Source: Thalassia testudinum (taxonomy: Eukaryota > Streptophyta > Magnoliopsida > Alismatales > Hydrocharitaceae). Taken from it: a DNA stretch of 64,000 bases. The notes beneath the pieces were generated by a model, which was not told the DNA's origin, ran no database searches, and saw nothing but the letters and a program-made list of their open reading frames with translations. Positions 34,449-61,259 of the stretch are shown one piece after another (position 1 is the stretch's first letter; each line of letters begins with the position of its first letter). Location of the stretch: NCBI GenBank assembly GCA_037157565.1, contig JAZHRO010000036.1:16542501-16606500 (forward strand). The letters are read 5' to 3'. A program made the position numbers and the translations under genes.

Positions 34449-36608
34449 CTATCGCCTGGGTGTTGTGTAGTCTTTGAAAAATCGGGCGACAGTAGGTATG
34501 TGGTCGATAGCCTCGAGCAGGGGTACCTTGATTTCTACATCCTTGAACAAATTACGCAGGTTATCAAAGGCCTGCGTATCTTTCTTTTTGCCTTTTGGCT
34601 CCCTTAGTAGGGCCTTAGGGAATGGAACTGATTCTGTCACCAATTTGGGTGTATTGTCCTCTCGCGAATGTGGTGTGCATCCCAAATGAGAGGGCGATGA
34701 AGAAGGTGGGCCAGGATCAGGTCGAGGCGGATCGACGGTTTGCTTACCGCTCCTCGTAGTGATAGCATTGGATGATGCGGGTCCAGTGGGATCATACGGC
34801 AGAGGAGGGTTTACAATAGGGACATACGAGTGTGGTGCTACAGCGGGATTAGCCTGAAATCCCGGTGGAATGCTTGGAGTTTGCAGAATTTGATTAACCT
34901 GCCCTTGAGAAGGTCGTACTTGTGGTTGAGGACCACGGGGTACGAAGTTTCGCGGGTTTTGAATAGGTTGGGCGGGAAGAGTGCCCTGAGATCGAGTCGC
35001 CATGCGTAGTTGACTGATCTCAGCATTCTGCTGCGCCAATTGGTGCTGAAGAGAGGTCATGTTCACTTCATGGCGCTTTGACATTTCCGTCATCATTCGC
35101 ATCAATTTGTCAAGAGGACTTGATGCGTGTTCTGCTTGCGGTATGCAAGGGCCTGATGACGAATTCTCCATAGGATTAGATTAGGCCCTTGGGATGATGG
35201 GTGCAGATGGTAGCATTGTTCTACCCGCGGGGTTTTGGCGCTGCGGGTTGTTGGACCATGTGAAATTCGGATGATTTCTCCACCCTGGGTTATAAGTGGC
35301 AGAGAACGGGTTGTTCCCCAGGGCGCAAGTGTCTTCTACGCCAGAAGATGTGTCCGCATGTAAATATGGTTTTGAGCATATGGAGGCTTGGTCCTCCGTG
35401 TCAAAATACTGGCTCGCAAAAGCTAGATCCACATGACTTACTGAGTCGCTTGGCGCGATACTCGGTAAGGAAGGTCTTATGGGGTTTCTCGGGATAAGCC
35501 TGGTGTTGGAAGAATTTGGATTGTGACGAAGTAGTGAAGTGGGGGTGTTTGCCATAGAATGAGCTGGGTTGGCCAGAAGCTCGTCCAGCTTCTTGTGCAC
35601 GATGGAGACTTCATCCAGTTTCTGTGCAATAAGGCTTAGATCAGTGGATGAATGGGAGGGTCCCGTGTCAACTTCGTGGACATTTCGGGGTTGGCTGGTA
35701 CGATTAAAGGCGACAATGGAGACATTGTTCATTGAGTTTTCACTCATATTTTCAAACAATTCGAATGCTCCATTCTCGTCTTTATTCATAAAATTCCCTC
35801 CGCAGAAAGCGTCTGCAATCTACTTCAAAGTCTCATTTAGCCCGTAGTAGAAAATCTAGGCTATATGCCACTTAGGCAGATCATGGTGCGGAACTTTCTT
35901 GAGGAGGTCATTATACCTCTCCCACGCCTCATGAAATTGTTCGCCGTTTTGTTGCGTAAATGAAGTGATAGCACGGCGAAGCGCATTGGTTCGCCCGATT
36001 GGGAAGAACTTCTTGAGAAACGCTGTTCGCATCTCTTCCCAAGAGTGGATGGTTCTCCCAAGGGTGCGTAACCACTGCGAAGCTTTGCCCCGCAATGAAA
36101 ACGGGAACATTTTCATGAGGACTATAAGTAACCCGATATTTCTTGGTTTAACCGTTTCAGCCAGTCGGGTTAGGTCTTCCAAGTGGAGAAAAGGATCTTC
36201 ACTTGCAAGACCATGGAAGTGAAAATTTATTAGGCCAATAATGTTAGGTTTCAGTTCAAAGTCGTCCCCGCCCATGGGGACCCAAATTTGTCCTATGGTC
36301 TTCGTAGTAGCGGGATTCTGATAAGAGCTAAGAGACCTAGGCTCCTCCCGTTCGGGAGGGTTCTGCATTTCCTCCAATGTTTCGCGAATGGTTTCAATTT
36401 GTTCATTATACATTTCCATTTGGGCTTGGAGGCAGGTTATGGGATCTAAGGCTCCACCACCTGGTGGGTTCTGAGGGCAGTTTCCTCCCTCGGGATTTGG
36501 AGGTGGGCGTGCAGCCGTGTTTGTGGAGGAGGAGGACGATTCAGCTCTTTCTCTAAAACTATCAGACAATTCACATAGTTCAGAGTTTTGTGACCTCCTC
36601 CCAAACAT
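34449..36608 (-). pseudogene. Element B gag
   Basis: Structural protein of the retrotransposon particle. It starts MFGRRSQNSELCELSDSF at 36608. An Asn/Pro/Ser-rich leader precedes the capsid block, which includes FELKPNIIGLINFHFHGL, KMFPFSLRGKASQWLRTL, AFLKKFFPIGRTNALRRAI and FHEAWERYNDLLKKVPHHDL. The same frame runs on through FELFENMSENSMNNV and a Gln/Pro-rich region to about 34449. It is broken by an in-frame TAG at 35856-35858, a TAA near 35181 and a TAG at 34449-34451. The protease lies in the same frame just after the last stop. No CCHC knuckle is seen, as is common in this lineage. Confidence 0.85.
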
Positions 36609-37987
36609 GCACTACCGTAGGAAGAATTGGGGGGATGATAAGGGAAAAGAGATGAGAGAAATGAGGTCGCAAAGGTACACCTGATGACAAATCAATTCAA
36701 TCAAATTCCTAACCTCTACAGTGTGCCCTTAGACCTAAGGATTTAAGTTACCTACTATCACGGACTACGGAACCGAATGCAAGCACCACAGAACCACCGG
36801 GCCAGATTGAAAGGCCGTTTGCCCCAGTCTTAGACACCCGATAGCACGCGGGAACCCTCACCAGCACGTAGCCGCTACACGCAGGTAGTTAGACCTCCAA
36901 TCCTTAATAAGGGTCAAGTTACTACCAATTTTAGTTAGAGGCTTAGGGTCAAGTGCTTTTGGAATGTAAAGGGCGTTGTTTACGGGTAATGCTCAAGTGA
37001 TTGATTTTCAGAGTGTGTAAAACAAGCATGCAATGGGAAAATCTCCCCGAATTAAAGTTTTTAATTGGTGAATGGTTTTTAGAGTTCAGCCTTAAGTAGT
37101 ATGAATTTTAGGATTTCGCTGAAATACTAATTCAACCAATCTCCGGGTTTTGAGAGAATACAATTTTTTTCTTTTTCTTCTAAGCCCAACAAACCCTTCT
37201 TCAGTGTCAGTTAATGCATGCTAAAATGCACTGGGCTTCCCTAATTGGAGATTTCTATGTGTGGATGCACGAATCAATTTTATATTAGTGTGAAAGGGAG
37301 CCAAAGCACTTCATTTCAAGTGCTCTCAATCACCAGAAAGATTTCCACACAAGGCTCAACCAAAAGATAAAGAAAATCAAATTGTTGGGGTTGAATTATT
37401 CGGGATCGAATCTTAGGCAAGTTGAAAAGTCATGGTGGGGTTGGAATTAACTCAATTCCAAGTCTCCCCACCAAAAAGGTGATCTCGAATTGTAGATAAA
37501 TGAGGCAAAGAGGGGTGCAATCAATCTTTTTGTGTTTGCCTCAAAGAATACTTCACACAGCGAAAAATTCAAGAATCAAGATTCTTGGATTTTCCCTATG
37601 CGAAGTAAGGCGGGAAATCCTGGGGCGGTGGGAGTAAGGGCAATCAATCAAACAAGTGAATTTTAATCCACTTGCCCCAAGAGATCGAAGAAGTTTTTCT
37701 AGTTTTTTAGTTTTTTTAGTTTTTTTTTACTAAGGTTACAAGTTAACCTAGGTTGCTAAGAAAGAAAGACTTACTTGTGCAGCAATGTGTGCGGAGCTCT
37801 AGTGCGGTGTCGGCGTCTTCACGCTCTCGTTCCCACCTTGGATTTGCTCGTCTTCGACTTTGTCTGCCTGCCTTCTCCTTGCAACAGGTTTACCTGCACA
37901 CCAAAAACAGAGTCGCACGTGAAGAGAAGGGTGTGAGAAGAGAAAAAAATTACAAGAATGGAGTAAAAACTTTCTTGAAGGCGCACG
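36609..37987 (-). other. Element B leader (5' untranslated region)
   Basis: 1.4 kb between the primer site and gag, non-coding, with T-rich runs at about 37160 and 37700 and a GC patch at 36800-36900. Typical in length for Athila-like elements. Confidence 0.65.
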
Positions 37988-38005
37988 TCCCCGGCAACGG
38001 CGCCA
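37988..38005 (-). promoter_or_regulatory. Primer-binding site of element B, tRNA-Asp type
   Basis: Minus strand TGGCGCCGTTGCCGGGGA, the exact complement of the 3' end of plant tRNA-Asp including CCA. It lies 8 bases inside the 5' LTR boundary. Confidence 0.85.
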
Positions 38006-38013
38006 GAAAGGTG

Positions 38014-40195
<2,182 letters not shown>

Positions 40196-40200
40196 CATAT

Positions 40201-42897
40201 TCATTTGAGGGTTATATCTCCACCTTATTATGTTTTGAGAAGAGAACAAGAAATCAAGGTTAATTATGTAATTTTAACAGCTTATCATGAACACAGAATA
40301 ATCAAGGGGTTTGTTAGGGGTGAAATAAAGGTCAAATGAGCATTAAAGTCTAATAAGTGGGTCCATGTAGATAGAAACAGAGTTTCACGCATTTCGAGAA
40401 CTAATACAGCACCCAAAATCCTAATTTCAAACCCGCTTAAATTTTTGAGGTTCTGGTCAGGATATAATTTATATAAACCTTGTAAAAATTATAGAAAAAT
40501 ATTTCATAAGGTTTGATACCCTTGATTTTTCCTTTGCAACCCATTTTGATCTTAAATAGTCACAAACATAATTTTACCCTAATTTAGATTTTTATGTAAA
40601 TTTCCTAGTCAAACATGGTCAAAACCAAAATCCAACTTCACCATCGGATTTCTTGGGTCTAAATTAGGTTTGTACCAAAATTTGGGCCCAATCAGAGTTT
40701 ATCTTGACCTATTTTTCATTTTAGTCTATTTAAACTTTATTTCTCGCACTTAAGTCCCTAGCTTTCAAAATCCTTGCATTTAGCCCCCCAACGCTCTTCA
40801 TTTTCTTCAAATGGTTCCTTGACGCCATGGCAAGTGTGAACCCACAAACCCGAGCTTTCAATCAAGGATTCCTCCCTGATTGCTTGGCTAATCCCTTCCA
40901 AAATTGGAAGAGATGATCCTGAGAAAATCCCTAATTGCCTAAACCTAAATTTTGACTCCAAATCCCTCCATGTTGCTCATGCAAATCCATGGATTTTAGG
41001 GATCTTTCTCCCTGAAAATCCAATCTTCACAAGCTTGCTTCCAAGCTTGGAAGCCTGCCTGAAGCTCTATAAAAACTTCCCCCTCACCAGACCAAACTCC
41101 TTAGCGAGTTTTATGCCCACAAATCGCTCTTCTTCTCTACCTCCAGTCGGCTCCAACTCCACTTCGACGACCTCCTCCCTCTAGTCTCCTCGCCTACTGC
41201 CACATACTATAGGCAGTTGGTCCATCTTCCGTAGGTTCTTCTGCACTTCGCCATACCTGCAAAGGGCTCTCTCTCCCTTTAGACGTCGCCGTTCTCTCTC
41301 CCGAAGCCACCATCGTCTCTATCATTGGCCAATCATAGCCAATGATATCTCCGCATCCCCTTCATCAACAACCGCCCTCATTCGACTCTACACCTCCCAC
41401 TAATCCAACCCGCACACCCGACGCCTGCTTTAGTATGCCCTCATGCCCACGCTGCCATCATATCCCTCGTTTACGCTGTACCCCCGGCGACTTCATGAAG
41501 CCACCTCACTACACCAAAATGCCCCCCACCAGTCCAAAAACTTTTGTCATAACCTCACAAGCAGAACCCCTCAAGTAATTGAGGGGATTAGCTGCTCACG
41601 CACTCCACCCGACACGAGCACCTTCGCTCCACCCTCTCGAGGTCATCAAACCTCCACACTCATTTGCACCGCACGCCACACCTGCCAACGCACTTGCCGT
41701 TCCACGGCTATCCTCCTGAGCATATTTGACGTGGTCGCAAGGCCATCTTTTGCTTTATAGGTGATCATCGAAAGTCCGTTGCTGCCCTCGACTTCGCCGA
41801 CCATGTCCTCAGTTCTCCGGCCATGATCCCTCTAGGATCCACTTCCAAGCTTCGCGGCTGACTCCCAGGAAGCGATCCAGGCGTTCAATTGACCTCCAAA
41901 GCCTCATTCTCGACCTCAATCAGATGCATCTTCAGTTGCAGCTACATGCGAAAGAACTGTGGGATGGATAGTCCCACATCATGGAAACTGAAGCTGCCCG
42001 TGCGAGATGTAAGTGTTTTGTGCCCCCAACCCCTCGCCCAAGACTTGGGGGTCGGGTCCCTAGGCACCTTCACCCGCTTAGCCGTGCGCTCACTCCTCAC
42101 TTGTGACCACACCCACAAGCCTGATCCATTGTTTATGCCCGATTACTCGGTCGATTACCCGATTACGGTTGGGTCTCTGAGAAAAGAAGAAGAGGAAAGA
42201 GAGAGGGGGGGTTTTGCCCTTCTGTTGTCTACACTTAGTAGATCCTAAGAGACCTTTTCCTCTATGCTGTGGTTGCCTCTTCCTTGAGGCACGAAGGAGA
42301 GAGGAGGCCTTTGCCTCTTCTGTTGGAGCTGAGCCCTGAGCACTTAAGGCGTCTGATGCCTTGTGCTTTCGCCTGATCTCTGCTGGTGCTTCATTGCTAT
42401 ACACTGTTGGGATATTAAATCTGATTGACGTGGAATATTTGGTTGGACTTACTGTTCATTTATTTGACATACTTGAGTTTAATTTCAATGGTTAATTTGG
42501 TGATTCAAATCATCATTTTAACCCATTCTTTTTGCACTATGATACTCGATTTCATATCCACATCATTTTGAGTAGTTCTAAATAAAGTTTTGGTCATAAT
42601 TGCTTATATTTCTTGTGATTAGTGAGATTGAATTGCCATTAATTGCTCCCTGTGTTCGAATTCTAACTCTTGTGATTCTGAGTTGTAAATTTAAATAATT
42701 TGAGCGATTTGATCCTATATTACGATGCATCTCTTAAACAACGACGAATTCGCCTAAACATGCAGCTCGAGGGATTCTTGGGTCCCTTCTATCTTTTATT
42801 GTATTATCTTTATTGTGTGAACTCTTGAAGTTTTGTAATTTAATGATTATTTTAGTTCCATAGAGATATGCTTCATTTTCGTATCTATGCGTGGGTA
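40201..42897. other. No gene recognised; possible old LTR or promoter
   Basis: Sequence changes from AT-rich (40201-40760) to a C-rich stretch (41080-42200). A plus-strand TATA box, CTCTATAAAAAC at about 41068-41079, lies in front of it. This resembles the promoter-to-leader change of a gypsy LTR, and open stretches here (41342-41760, 41889-42248) have no domain I recognise. The text may belong to one old LTR or gene fragment that also continues beyond the Mutator-like element at 42907-44218. Confidence 0.35.
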
Positions 42898-42906
42898 AAT
42901 TCCTTT
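42898..42906. repeat. Target-site duplication (left) of Mutator-like element 2
   Basis: AATTCCTTT, exact copy at 44219-44227. Confidence 0.85.
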
Positions 42907-44218
42907 GGAGTTTTGATATATATATCCCTGTTAATATACGTAAATGTGCATATACCCCCACTAAATTCGTAATTACGTATAAATCCCCATAAAATGCCAT
43001 TAGCATGTTTCCATACCTTTTAGATTAAACAATAAGCGTGACTTTATATTGAACCCCCTTTATTTTTTTCTTTTTTGCAACCTGCACCCTCCCTCCCCCC
43101 AATCTCCTCTTCCACTACTCACCTCCTCCTCTGCCCCATCTCTACCTACCACCTTCAACCACCATGACATGGCTACTACCTCCCTCAATCTCCTTGTCGC
43201 CTCACCTCCCTCCATCTCCTCACTGATGACCCTCCATCTTCGTCAATCTCCTTGTGGGAGGCCATCCACCATGATGGTCTAGTTGCCTCGGAACTTCCAA
43301 GCGAGGTGCTTGATCTACATGACCCTCTTCCTGTTGATGTGGATCTTGAGGGAGGGGTCCTTGAGCCCCACTTGCGCTGTTGTCTCTAACTCGATCACAA
43401 TGTCGTGGAACTACCCATTGTCGCAGAGCTATTCCTAGGTGGAGTAGGCCTTCTTATCGAAGATGTGCTCCCTCTTGGAGACGAGGACCAGCGGAGGGGG
43501 TTGCCGTTGGAGTTGGCGTTGGCCTTATGGTAGGCCTCCTTGACGAGGTCCCTGAGGAGGAGGACCATCTCAAGGTTGAAGATGATGGCAACGAAGGACC
43601 TGAGGGGCTCAGGGTTAGGACTAAACCGAGAGAAGGAGATGTCCCATAGGATGTTGAACTTGCCATCCCTGAGGTCTTGGAGCCCTTCCTCTTAGAGAAG
43701 AGCCAGGGCTTGATCTCCACCTTGTAGCAGCACAAGGAAGAGGAAGACAAGGAGTTGTTGTTGTGAGTGTAACAGGTATTGATATTATCGTCGTCGATGG
43801 AGATGGAGAAGCCTTGGCCCATGAGGTTGCGGCTCCAGGTGACGCTGATCAGGAAACAGTAGTAGCAACGATGCCTTTAAGAAGGGGGAGATCGAGGGTC
43901 ACCGGTAAGGGGATGGATGGAGGCGGAGGAGGTGGCAGCCATGCCGTGGTAGTCGACATAGGAGATAGTGGAGGTGGTAGGTCGAGGAGGGTGGAGGAGG
44001 AGGTGAGTAGTGGAAGAAGAGATAGGTGGAGGGAGGGTGCACGTTGCAAAAAAGAAAAAAAATAAAGGGAGTTCAATATAAAGTTACACTTATTGTTTAA
44101 TCTAAAGGGTATAAAAACATGTTAATGGCCTTTTATGAGGGTATATACATAATTATAAATTTAGTGAAGATATATACATATTTGCATATATTAACAGGGC
44201 TATGTATGTCAAAACCCC
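42907..44218. mobile_element. Mutator-like element 2 (Pack-MULE type) carrying a DUF868 fragment
   Basis: Ends are long inverted repeats. The left starts GGAGTTTTGATATATATAT; the right, read on the minus strand, starts GGGGTTTTGACATACATA. Both then run through CCCTGTTAATAT, TAATTA(C/T)GTAT, CATTA(G/A)CATGTTT and TAAACAATAAG(C/T)GT to a CT-rich stretch, about 240 bp in all. It is flanked by the exact 9-bp duplication AATTCCTTT (42898-42906 and 44219-44227). No transposase is present. The terminal GGGGTTTT and the overall design match element 1 at 221-1617, so they are relatives. Confidence 0.9.
43240..43855 (-). pseudogene. DUF868-family gene fragment captured in a Mutator-like element
   Basis: On the minus strand from about 43850 the reading is LISVTWSRNLMGQGFSISID, then a low-complexity insert and CCYKVEIKPWLFSKRKGSK. 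After frame changes come DGKFNILWD, NPEPLRSFVAIIFNLEMVLL, KEAYHKA, VSKREHIFDKKAYST, LCDNG, FHDIVIE, VGLKDPSLKIHINRKRVM, LAWKFRGN and TIMVDGLP. This is the order and spacing of the plant-specific DUF868 family (PF05910 as I recall it). That family's biochemical role is unknown and its genes are usually intronless. About 200 residues are covered, with stops and shifts and the C-terminus missing, so it is a non-functional captured piece. Confidence 0.85.
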
Positions 44219-44227
44219 AATTCCTTT

Positions 44228-46430
44228 TCGTGTGGATTGAGGGGGTAGACTTGATTTGTGCTTAACTTACGACGAGGGGAAATCGAGTTGTTTCATGTGC
44301 ACACGCATTTGTTTAAGATAGTCTAAGTCTAGGATCTTTGAATTCAAATTGGATTATACCCTTAGAAAATTCATGTGAGATAGAACAAGCGTAAGGGAAG
44401 TAACCATCCGTAATAATCTCATCAAAATTATCTTTTATATATCAAGTTTATTTCCAGAACCTTACACATATTATTCGCATCGAGAACACCATCCTTTAAC
44501 ATCATTCTCATCCCGCTTTAATTTTTGTTTTCATTCTAGTATCATAGTTTAGCTTACAACAATCATGCAATTTTTTTTAATTGTCCAAAATTTCTCAAAT
44601 TTTGTTTATAGATAGTAAACAAGGAAGGACGGTACCGAATTTCAAAGCCTAACTCTTTTAAAAAAAAAAGATAAAATTCACACACCATCTTGAGATCAGA
44701 CTACAAATAGAACCTAAATTTTCACTCATGCTAGATTTTTAGTGATTTTATTATAACTCTAATTTACGTGAAATATGTAGTAGTTGTTTTTTCATTGAGT
44801 CAATTTTAGAGATTTTCCTGTGGTCATTAGGATTAAGTTTGTTTGTATCAAGTAAAGCCAAAAAAATCCTTCTATCTTACTTGACAATTAAAAAATCAAA
44901 AAGTTTTGAAAAACATTTTTAAAAATTATAAAAAAGTTCTTATGCTTGTCTAATCTACTAAAAAAACAACAATATAACCTCCCAATTTGCAAAATAATTA
45001 AGTCAATTAAGTCAGGTTTTAATTCCGATATACTATTTTTACGACTTTTACAACTTGAGCGTCAACACACACCAGATGTGTTCGAGATCAATACGATGAC
45101 ACCAAACCTTAGGTTGCATGTAATTAGGGGACAACCCGTTGAATCATCCAACTAAAGCATGTTAAGTTAGAGATACGTTGGAGGATTAAAATGGCTTTAC
45201 AATTTCCAATAAAACATTCTTCACTTCCACTTAAATTTCCAATAAAACACACATGCATGCTTGTGTGTGAATAAATCTGTCTACGTAGTGCGTGGGCATG
45301 CATGCGTGCGATCACTTCCACTACAATAATAATATTGAAGCATCCTTTATCCTACCACACAACCAAGCTCCTTAACTCCACTTACGTCATCCACCGATGT
45401 GTCTCAATTCTAACTTATCTAGGTATGGTGTGCAGCCAATTGCTCTTTTGTTTCCCTATCCTAACGAACACGGAATAATTTATGTAAAACAAATTAAGCC
45501 CAATCATGCTCCTGATTTTAAATGATGCCACTATTTGAAGAAATTATCAAAAACTATAACTGAATCCAATTCGTTAGAATGAAGAACCAAACAAATCTCT
45601 TATTAACTTCGTATCAAATTACATTGTGGATTTATTAAATCAATGTGAAAAAGCAAGAAAAAAAGGTAAACAAGCGGTACAAAAGGTGAAAACGAATCAG
45701 AGAATATGAACTCCTTTTTAACCATTCTTAGAAGCTTCCAAGCTAATGGCAAACAAAGCACTGGTAGGTTCATTTTAATAGGTAGTAGGATTTCAACACA
45801 TAGTTTATGATGTCTAGCTTAAAGCTCTTTTTTAAACCTTACAAGCTTGTTGACTGAGCTTGATTAATCTCATCTATGAGTTTGATTAAAACTTGATACA
45901 AAAGAAGTTCAAGTAACAACCTATAACGCAGTAAATGCTATTCTCTTACCTTTTTCACGAGTATTTCCTCTTTTTTTCCTTAATTACTACCTTTTGTACT
46001 TAATGACATCATATTAAAAGGGCGCTTACAGTCTTCTTGCACACTTATCAATAATAGTAAAACTTCCCCTTTCCACAAAGGTAAGTGTCAATCTGTCTAA
46101 CCACCTCAACTATAACCTTCATCCACAGCATTCATTGCATGCAATTTGATGCACGTTGAACTATTCCAATTCCAAATCTAAATCAACGAGGTAGAAGTTC
46201 TTGGATTGGCCTCTAAATCCGACGCTTTTTATTCAGAACCCACTCACTCAATCCGACTGACTCTTGACACGCCGAACGGACTACAAGAAAAGGTGTGAAT
46301 TTATCAGGCTCCACTTGACTCGCCCAAGAAATTCCAGCATCAAACCGTCATTTTTAATCAGTTCGAACAATTAATTATATCAACAAGGTAGCCCAAGCAT
46401 CACAGCAGCAAAATCATACTCGAGAGGAAG
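44228..46430. other. Intergenic sequence downstream of GAPCp, no gene seen
   Basis: AT-rich sequence. Short open stretches (44946-45155 and others) have no recognisable motif. An A/T-run-rich part at 44560-44940 may be old retrotransposon sequence. Confidence 0.4.
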
Positions 46431-46715
46431 GTTGTCCACCGGAACAGTTTTTTTTTTTTTTTTTCTTTGGAAGAGAAAGAAAGTGGAGAGAAAAATAAAT
46501 CCAAAGATTCGAAAGTGTTTACCTTGCCCACCCAACCATCAAAACAAATTGTCATCATTTTCGACCGACCGATGCGAGAAGAAAACAGCAGGGGGACCCC
46601 ATCTTAAAGATGACGCGTCTAGAACCCCTCCGTTCTATCACACAAACTACCATCCTCAGCAAGTAGGAACAAACATTTTACCAAAATTTGGGCGCACCCT
46701 CTCAACACTAAACAT
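46431..46715 (-). other. GAPCP: Probable 3' UTR of the GAPCp gene
   Basis: Follows the stop codon on the minus strand. The exact poly(A) site could not be fixed; a T/A-run at 46448-46466 lies near the possible end. Confidence 0.45.
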
Positions 46716-58815
<12,100 letters not shown>

Positions 58816-58820
58816 AACTT

Positions 58821-58941
58821 TGTTGAAAGGGAAGAATCTCTTATTACTCAAAAGAAATCTTAGGTCTCTTTATATAGAGAGACACGGGGGAAAAATTACA
58901 TAGTAGGTATAAGAGAGAATGAAAAATAAGAAGACTTTACA
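58821..58941 (-). repeat. Copia D 3' LTR
   Basis: TG…CA bounded. Contains TCTTTATATAGAGAGAC, an internal TATA-like palindrome. Confidence 0.75.
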
Positions 58942-58954
58942 CTCCCCCTCATGT
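58942..58954 (-). promoter_or_regulatory. Copia D polypurine tract
   Basis: Minus strand CATGAGGGGGAGTG directly next to the LTR. Confidence 0.75.
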
Positions 58955-59297
58955 TGAAGCATAGATATCTATCAAGTCATAGGAACACGTCTCTTCTTTG
59001 TCAACACCTTCGTGGGAATATCTACAAGTTGAAGTTCTGAGGATGCCTAAGGAGTAGTTATTTTTCCTTCCATCACAACATTCAGACTAAAATAACAATC
59101 CATCTCAATATGCTTTATCCTCTCATAGACGACAGGATTAGAAGCAATGTATGTAGCTAACTTGTCACAAACATAGGAATAGGGTTTTTCACTTGGATTC
59201 CAAGATTAGCCAGAAAACAAGTGACTCACAGAACCTCACAACCAGTATGTGCCATTACCCTATATTCAACCTCAACACTCCAACGAGCCACAACTGT

Positions 59298-60300
59298 CTA
59301 CTTCTTGATACGCCATGAAACACGATAGCCTCCCATGAATATGGCATAGCCAATAGTATATTTATCCTTAATAGACCCTACATAGTCTACATCGAAATAG
59401 GAATAAAGGTCTAGATGCCCATTGTTCCTATAGTACATCCCTTTCCCTGGAGACCCCTTCAGATACTTCAATATAAGACAAACACCATGCCATTGATTGT
59501 AGAATGGTTTAACCATATACTAACTCGTCCTACTAACTGCGAAGCACATATCTGGGTAAGTAATGGTCAGGTATAGCAACTTGCCCATAGTGCTCATGTA
59601 TCTGTGGGCATCCTCAAAGGGTGGATCCTCTGCTTATCAGGAAGAGCAAAGGACTTTACGCCAAATAGTCCTACATCCTTAAGTATCTCAAGGACATATT
59701 TTCACTGAGAGAGTACTAGGCTACATTAGTCTCTGATTGCCTCTATCCCTAGGAAATATCATCTCTCCTAAGTCTTTTGTAACAAAGACCTACAAAAATG
59801 CCTTGACCTTCTGAACGCCCACACTATCACCTCCCATCAAGATCATGTCGTCAACGTGCACAACAAGAATTACAATGTTAGAGGTAGCCGATGAAGATAG
59901 AATCATCAGATGTTAATCGTTTGAAGCCAATCTATGGTTAATCTATCAAACCAAGCACGGAGAATGTTTAAGGTCACATATGACCTTCAACCAACATACA
60001 TAATTCCCATCAACCTCATAACTATGAGCTTACTGCATATACACCTCAATCAAATCCCCATAGAGGAATCTTTACATCAAGCTGATATAGTAGCAAGTTC
60101 CTGTTGATAGCAATAGGCAGGATGACACATGGAGGCAACACGAGCCATAGGAGAGGTCTTAAAGTAGTCCACTCCATTGGTCTGCGTGAAGCCTTTGGTA
60201 GCAAATCTTGCCTTGAATCTATCAATCCTGCATGCAAGGTACTTCACCGTGTGACCCACTCATAATCAATAATCTTACCACATGTAGACATGGCACAAGC
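59298..60300 (-). pseudogene. Copia D reverse transcriptase and RNase H
   Basis: RNase H at 59516-59298: LKYLKGSPGKGMYYRNNG, then YFDVDYVGSIKDKYT and MGGYRVSW. RT upstream shows VVHVDDMILMGG (about 59870-59835), a YVDD motif with Tyr changed to His. KARFATKGFTQTNGVDYFKT (about 60210-60155) matches the conserved copia segment 'KARLVAKGFTQ'. Frames are broken. Confidence 0.8.
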
Positions 60301-60639
60301 TCCTACGTACCACAATTAGTAAGGGCCTCCATTTTAGTATTCATAACAACCTTCCACTTAGGATCCTGAGAAGCTTCTGAGTAATCACATGGAATGACAA
60401 TCTACAAAAGGATCCAGATAAATTGTGGACATAAACTTAGAGATAGGATTAAGTCGACAAGAACAAACACCCTTCCATAAAGCAATTGATCTACCAACCT
60501 CCTTACTCGAACATTGTCTGCATGGACATGGTAATATTATCATCAGGAGGAAGAGTTGGCATAATAGCCAGTAGGACAAGAGGTGGCTCCCTATCTCATC
60601 TATGATATCTACAGTTGGCAAAACACAAGCTCAATATTA

Positions 60640-61250
60640 GTTCCCATTTCAGAGAAGAAACGAACCTTCTCAAAGAAGGCCACATCTGCAGTGACTGTAT
60701 CATAGACTACTTGGGTCCTAACACCAGTATCCCTTATGGGTGTGAAAGTATCCAAGGAAGATGCACTTGAGTGCTCTTACGAACAACTTGTCTTGCTACC
60801 CAAAGGCAAGAAAAGCATGTACATCCAAAGACAAGTGGTGGGAGTGAAAAGGATTCATCCATATCAGGGTACAATAACTACAATGGGATCTCCCTCTTTA
60901 AGGTAGATGAAGGGGCCTGATTGATCAAATAAGTAGTAGTGAGTACATCTCCCTAGAACCATTTTGTCACCTTCATAAAGACAAGGGTACTAGCAATGTC
61001 CAGTATATGTCTCAAGTTCCACTCAACAATGCCATTATGTTAAGAGGTATATTTGCAATATTTCTATTGTAAGGTGTCATTCATGATAAAGAATGACTTT
61101 AACTCCTACATGAACTCCAAGGCATTATCACTGCAAAAATCTTAATGGCCATAGGCATTCTATACCTCAACAAAGAACTACTTCACTACGTGAAGGATCT
61201 CGAATTGATCCTTCATAAGCAATGTCTTAGGGCAATTGGGACCCTGCTTG
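60640..61250 (-). pseudogene. Copia D integrase, partial
   Basis: SDNALEFM (second Asp of the DDE triad, about 61130), then HNGIVEWN (catalytic Glu, 'QQNGVVERK' in intact copies) and TTYLINQAPSSTL near 60915. Reading stops near LLMKDQFE at about 61225. Confidence 0.75.
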
Positions 61251-61259
61251 AGGGGTGGA

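Larger units (their letters stand above)
58821..61250 (-). mobile_element. Ty1/copia element D, 3' part, inside the GAPCp upstream intron
   Basis: Minus orientation, the same direction as the gene. A 121-bp 3' LTR (58821-58941, TGTTGAAAGG…ACTTTACA) is preceded in element sense by the polypurine tract GAGGGGGAGTG. RNase H, RT and part of integrase follow in order to about 61250, where the copia sequence stops in mid-integrase. The 5' half and 5' LTR are missing, truncated or separated by the next element. Confidence 0.8.

Noticed and set aside
41342..42248. Possible gene after a TATA box (CTCTATAAAAAC)
   Set aside because: Three short frames, no start-to-stop continuity, no domain. More like an old LTR leader than a gene, so left as unassigned.
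43763..44065. Gly/Arg-rich plus-strand open reading of 100 codons
   Set aside because: It is the antisense and TIR edge of the captured DUF868 fragment; the conserved protein is on the other strand.
45124..45321. Minus-strand open reading near GAPCp that might be an extra exon
   Set aside because: GAPCp already ends with a proper stop at 46716-46718; no splice signals or conserved residues link this stretch to it.
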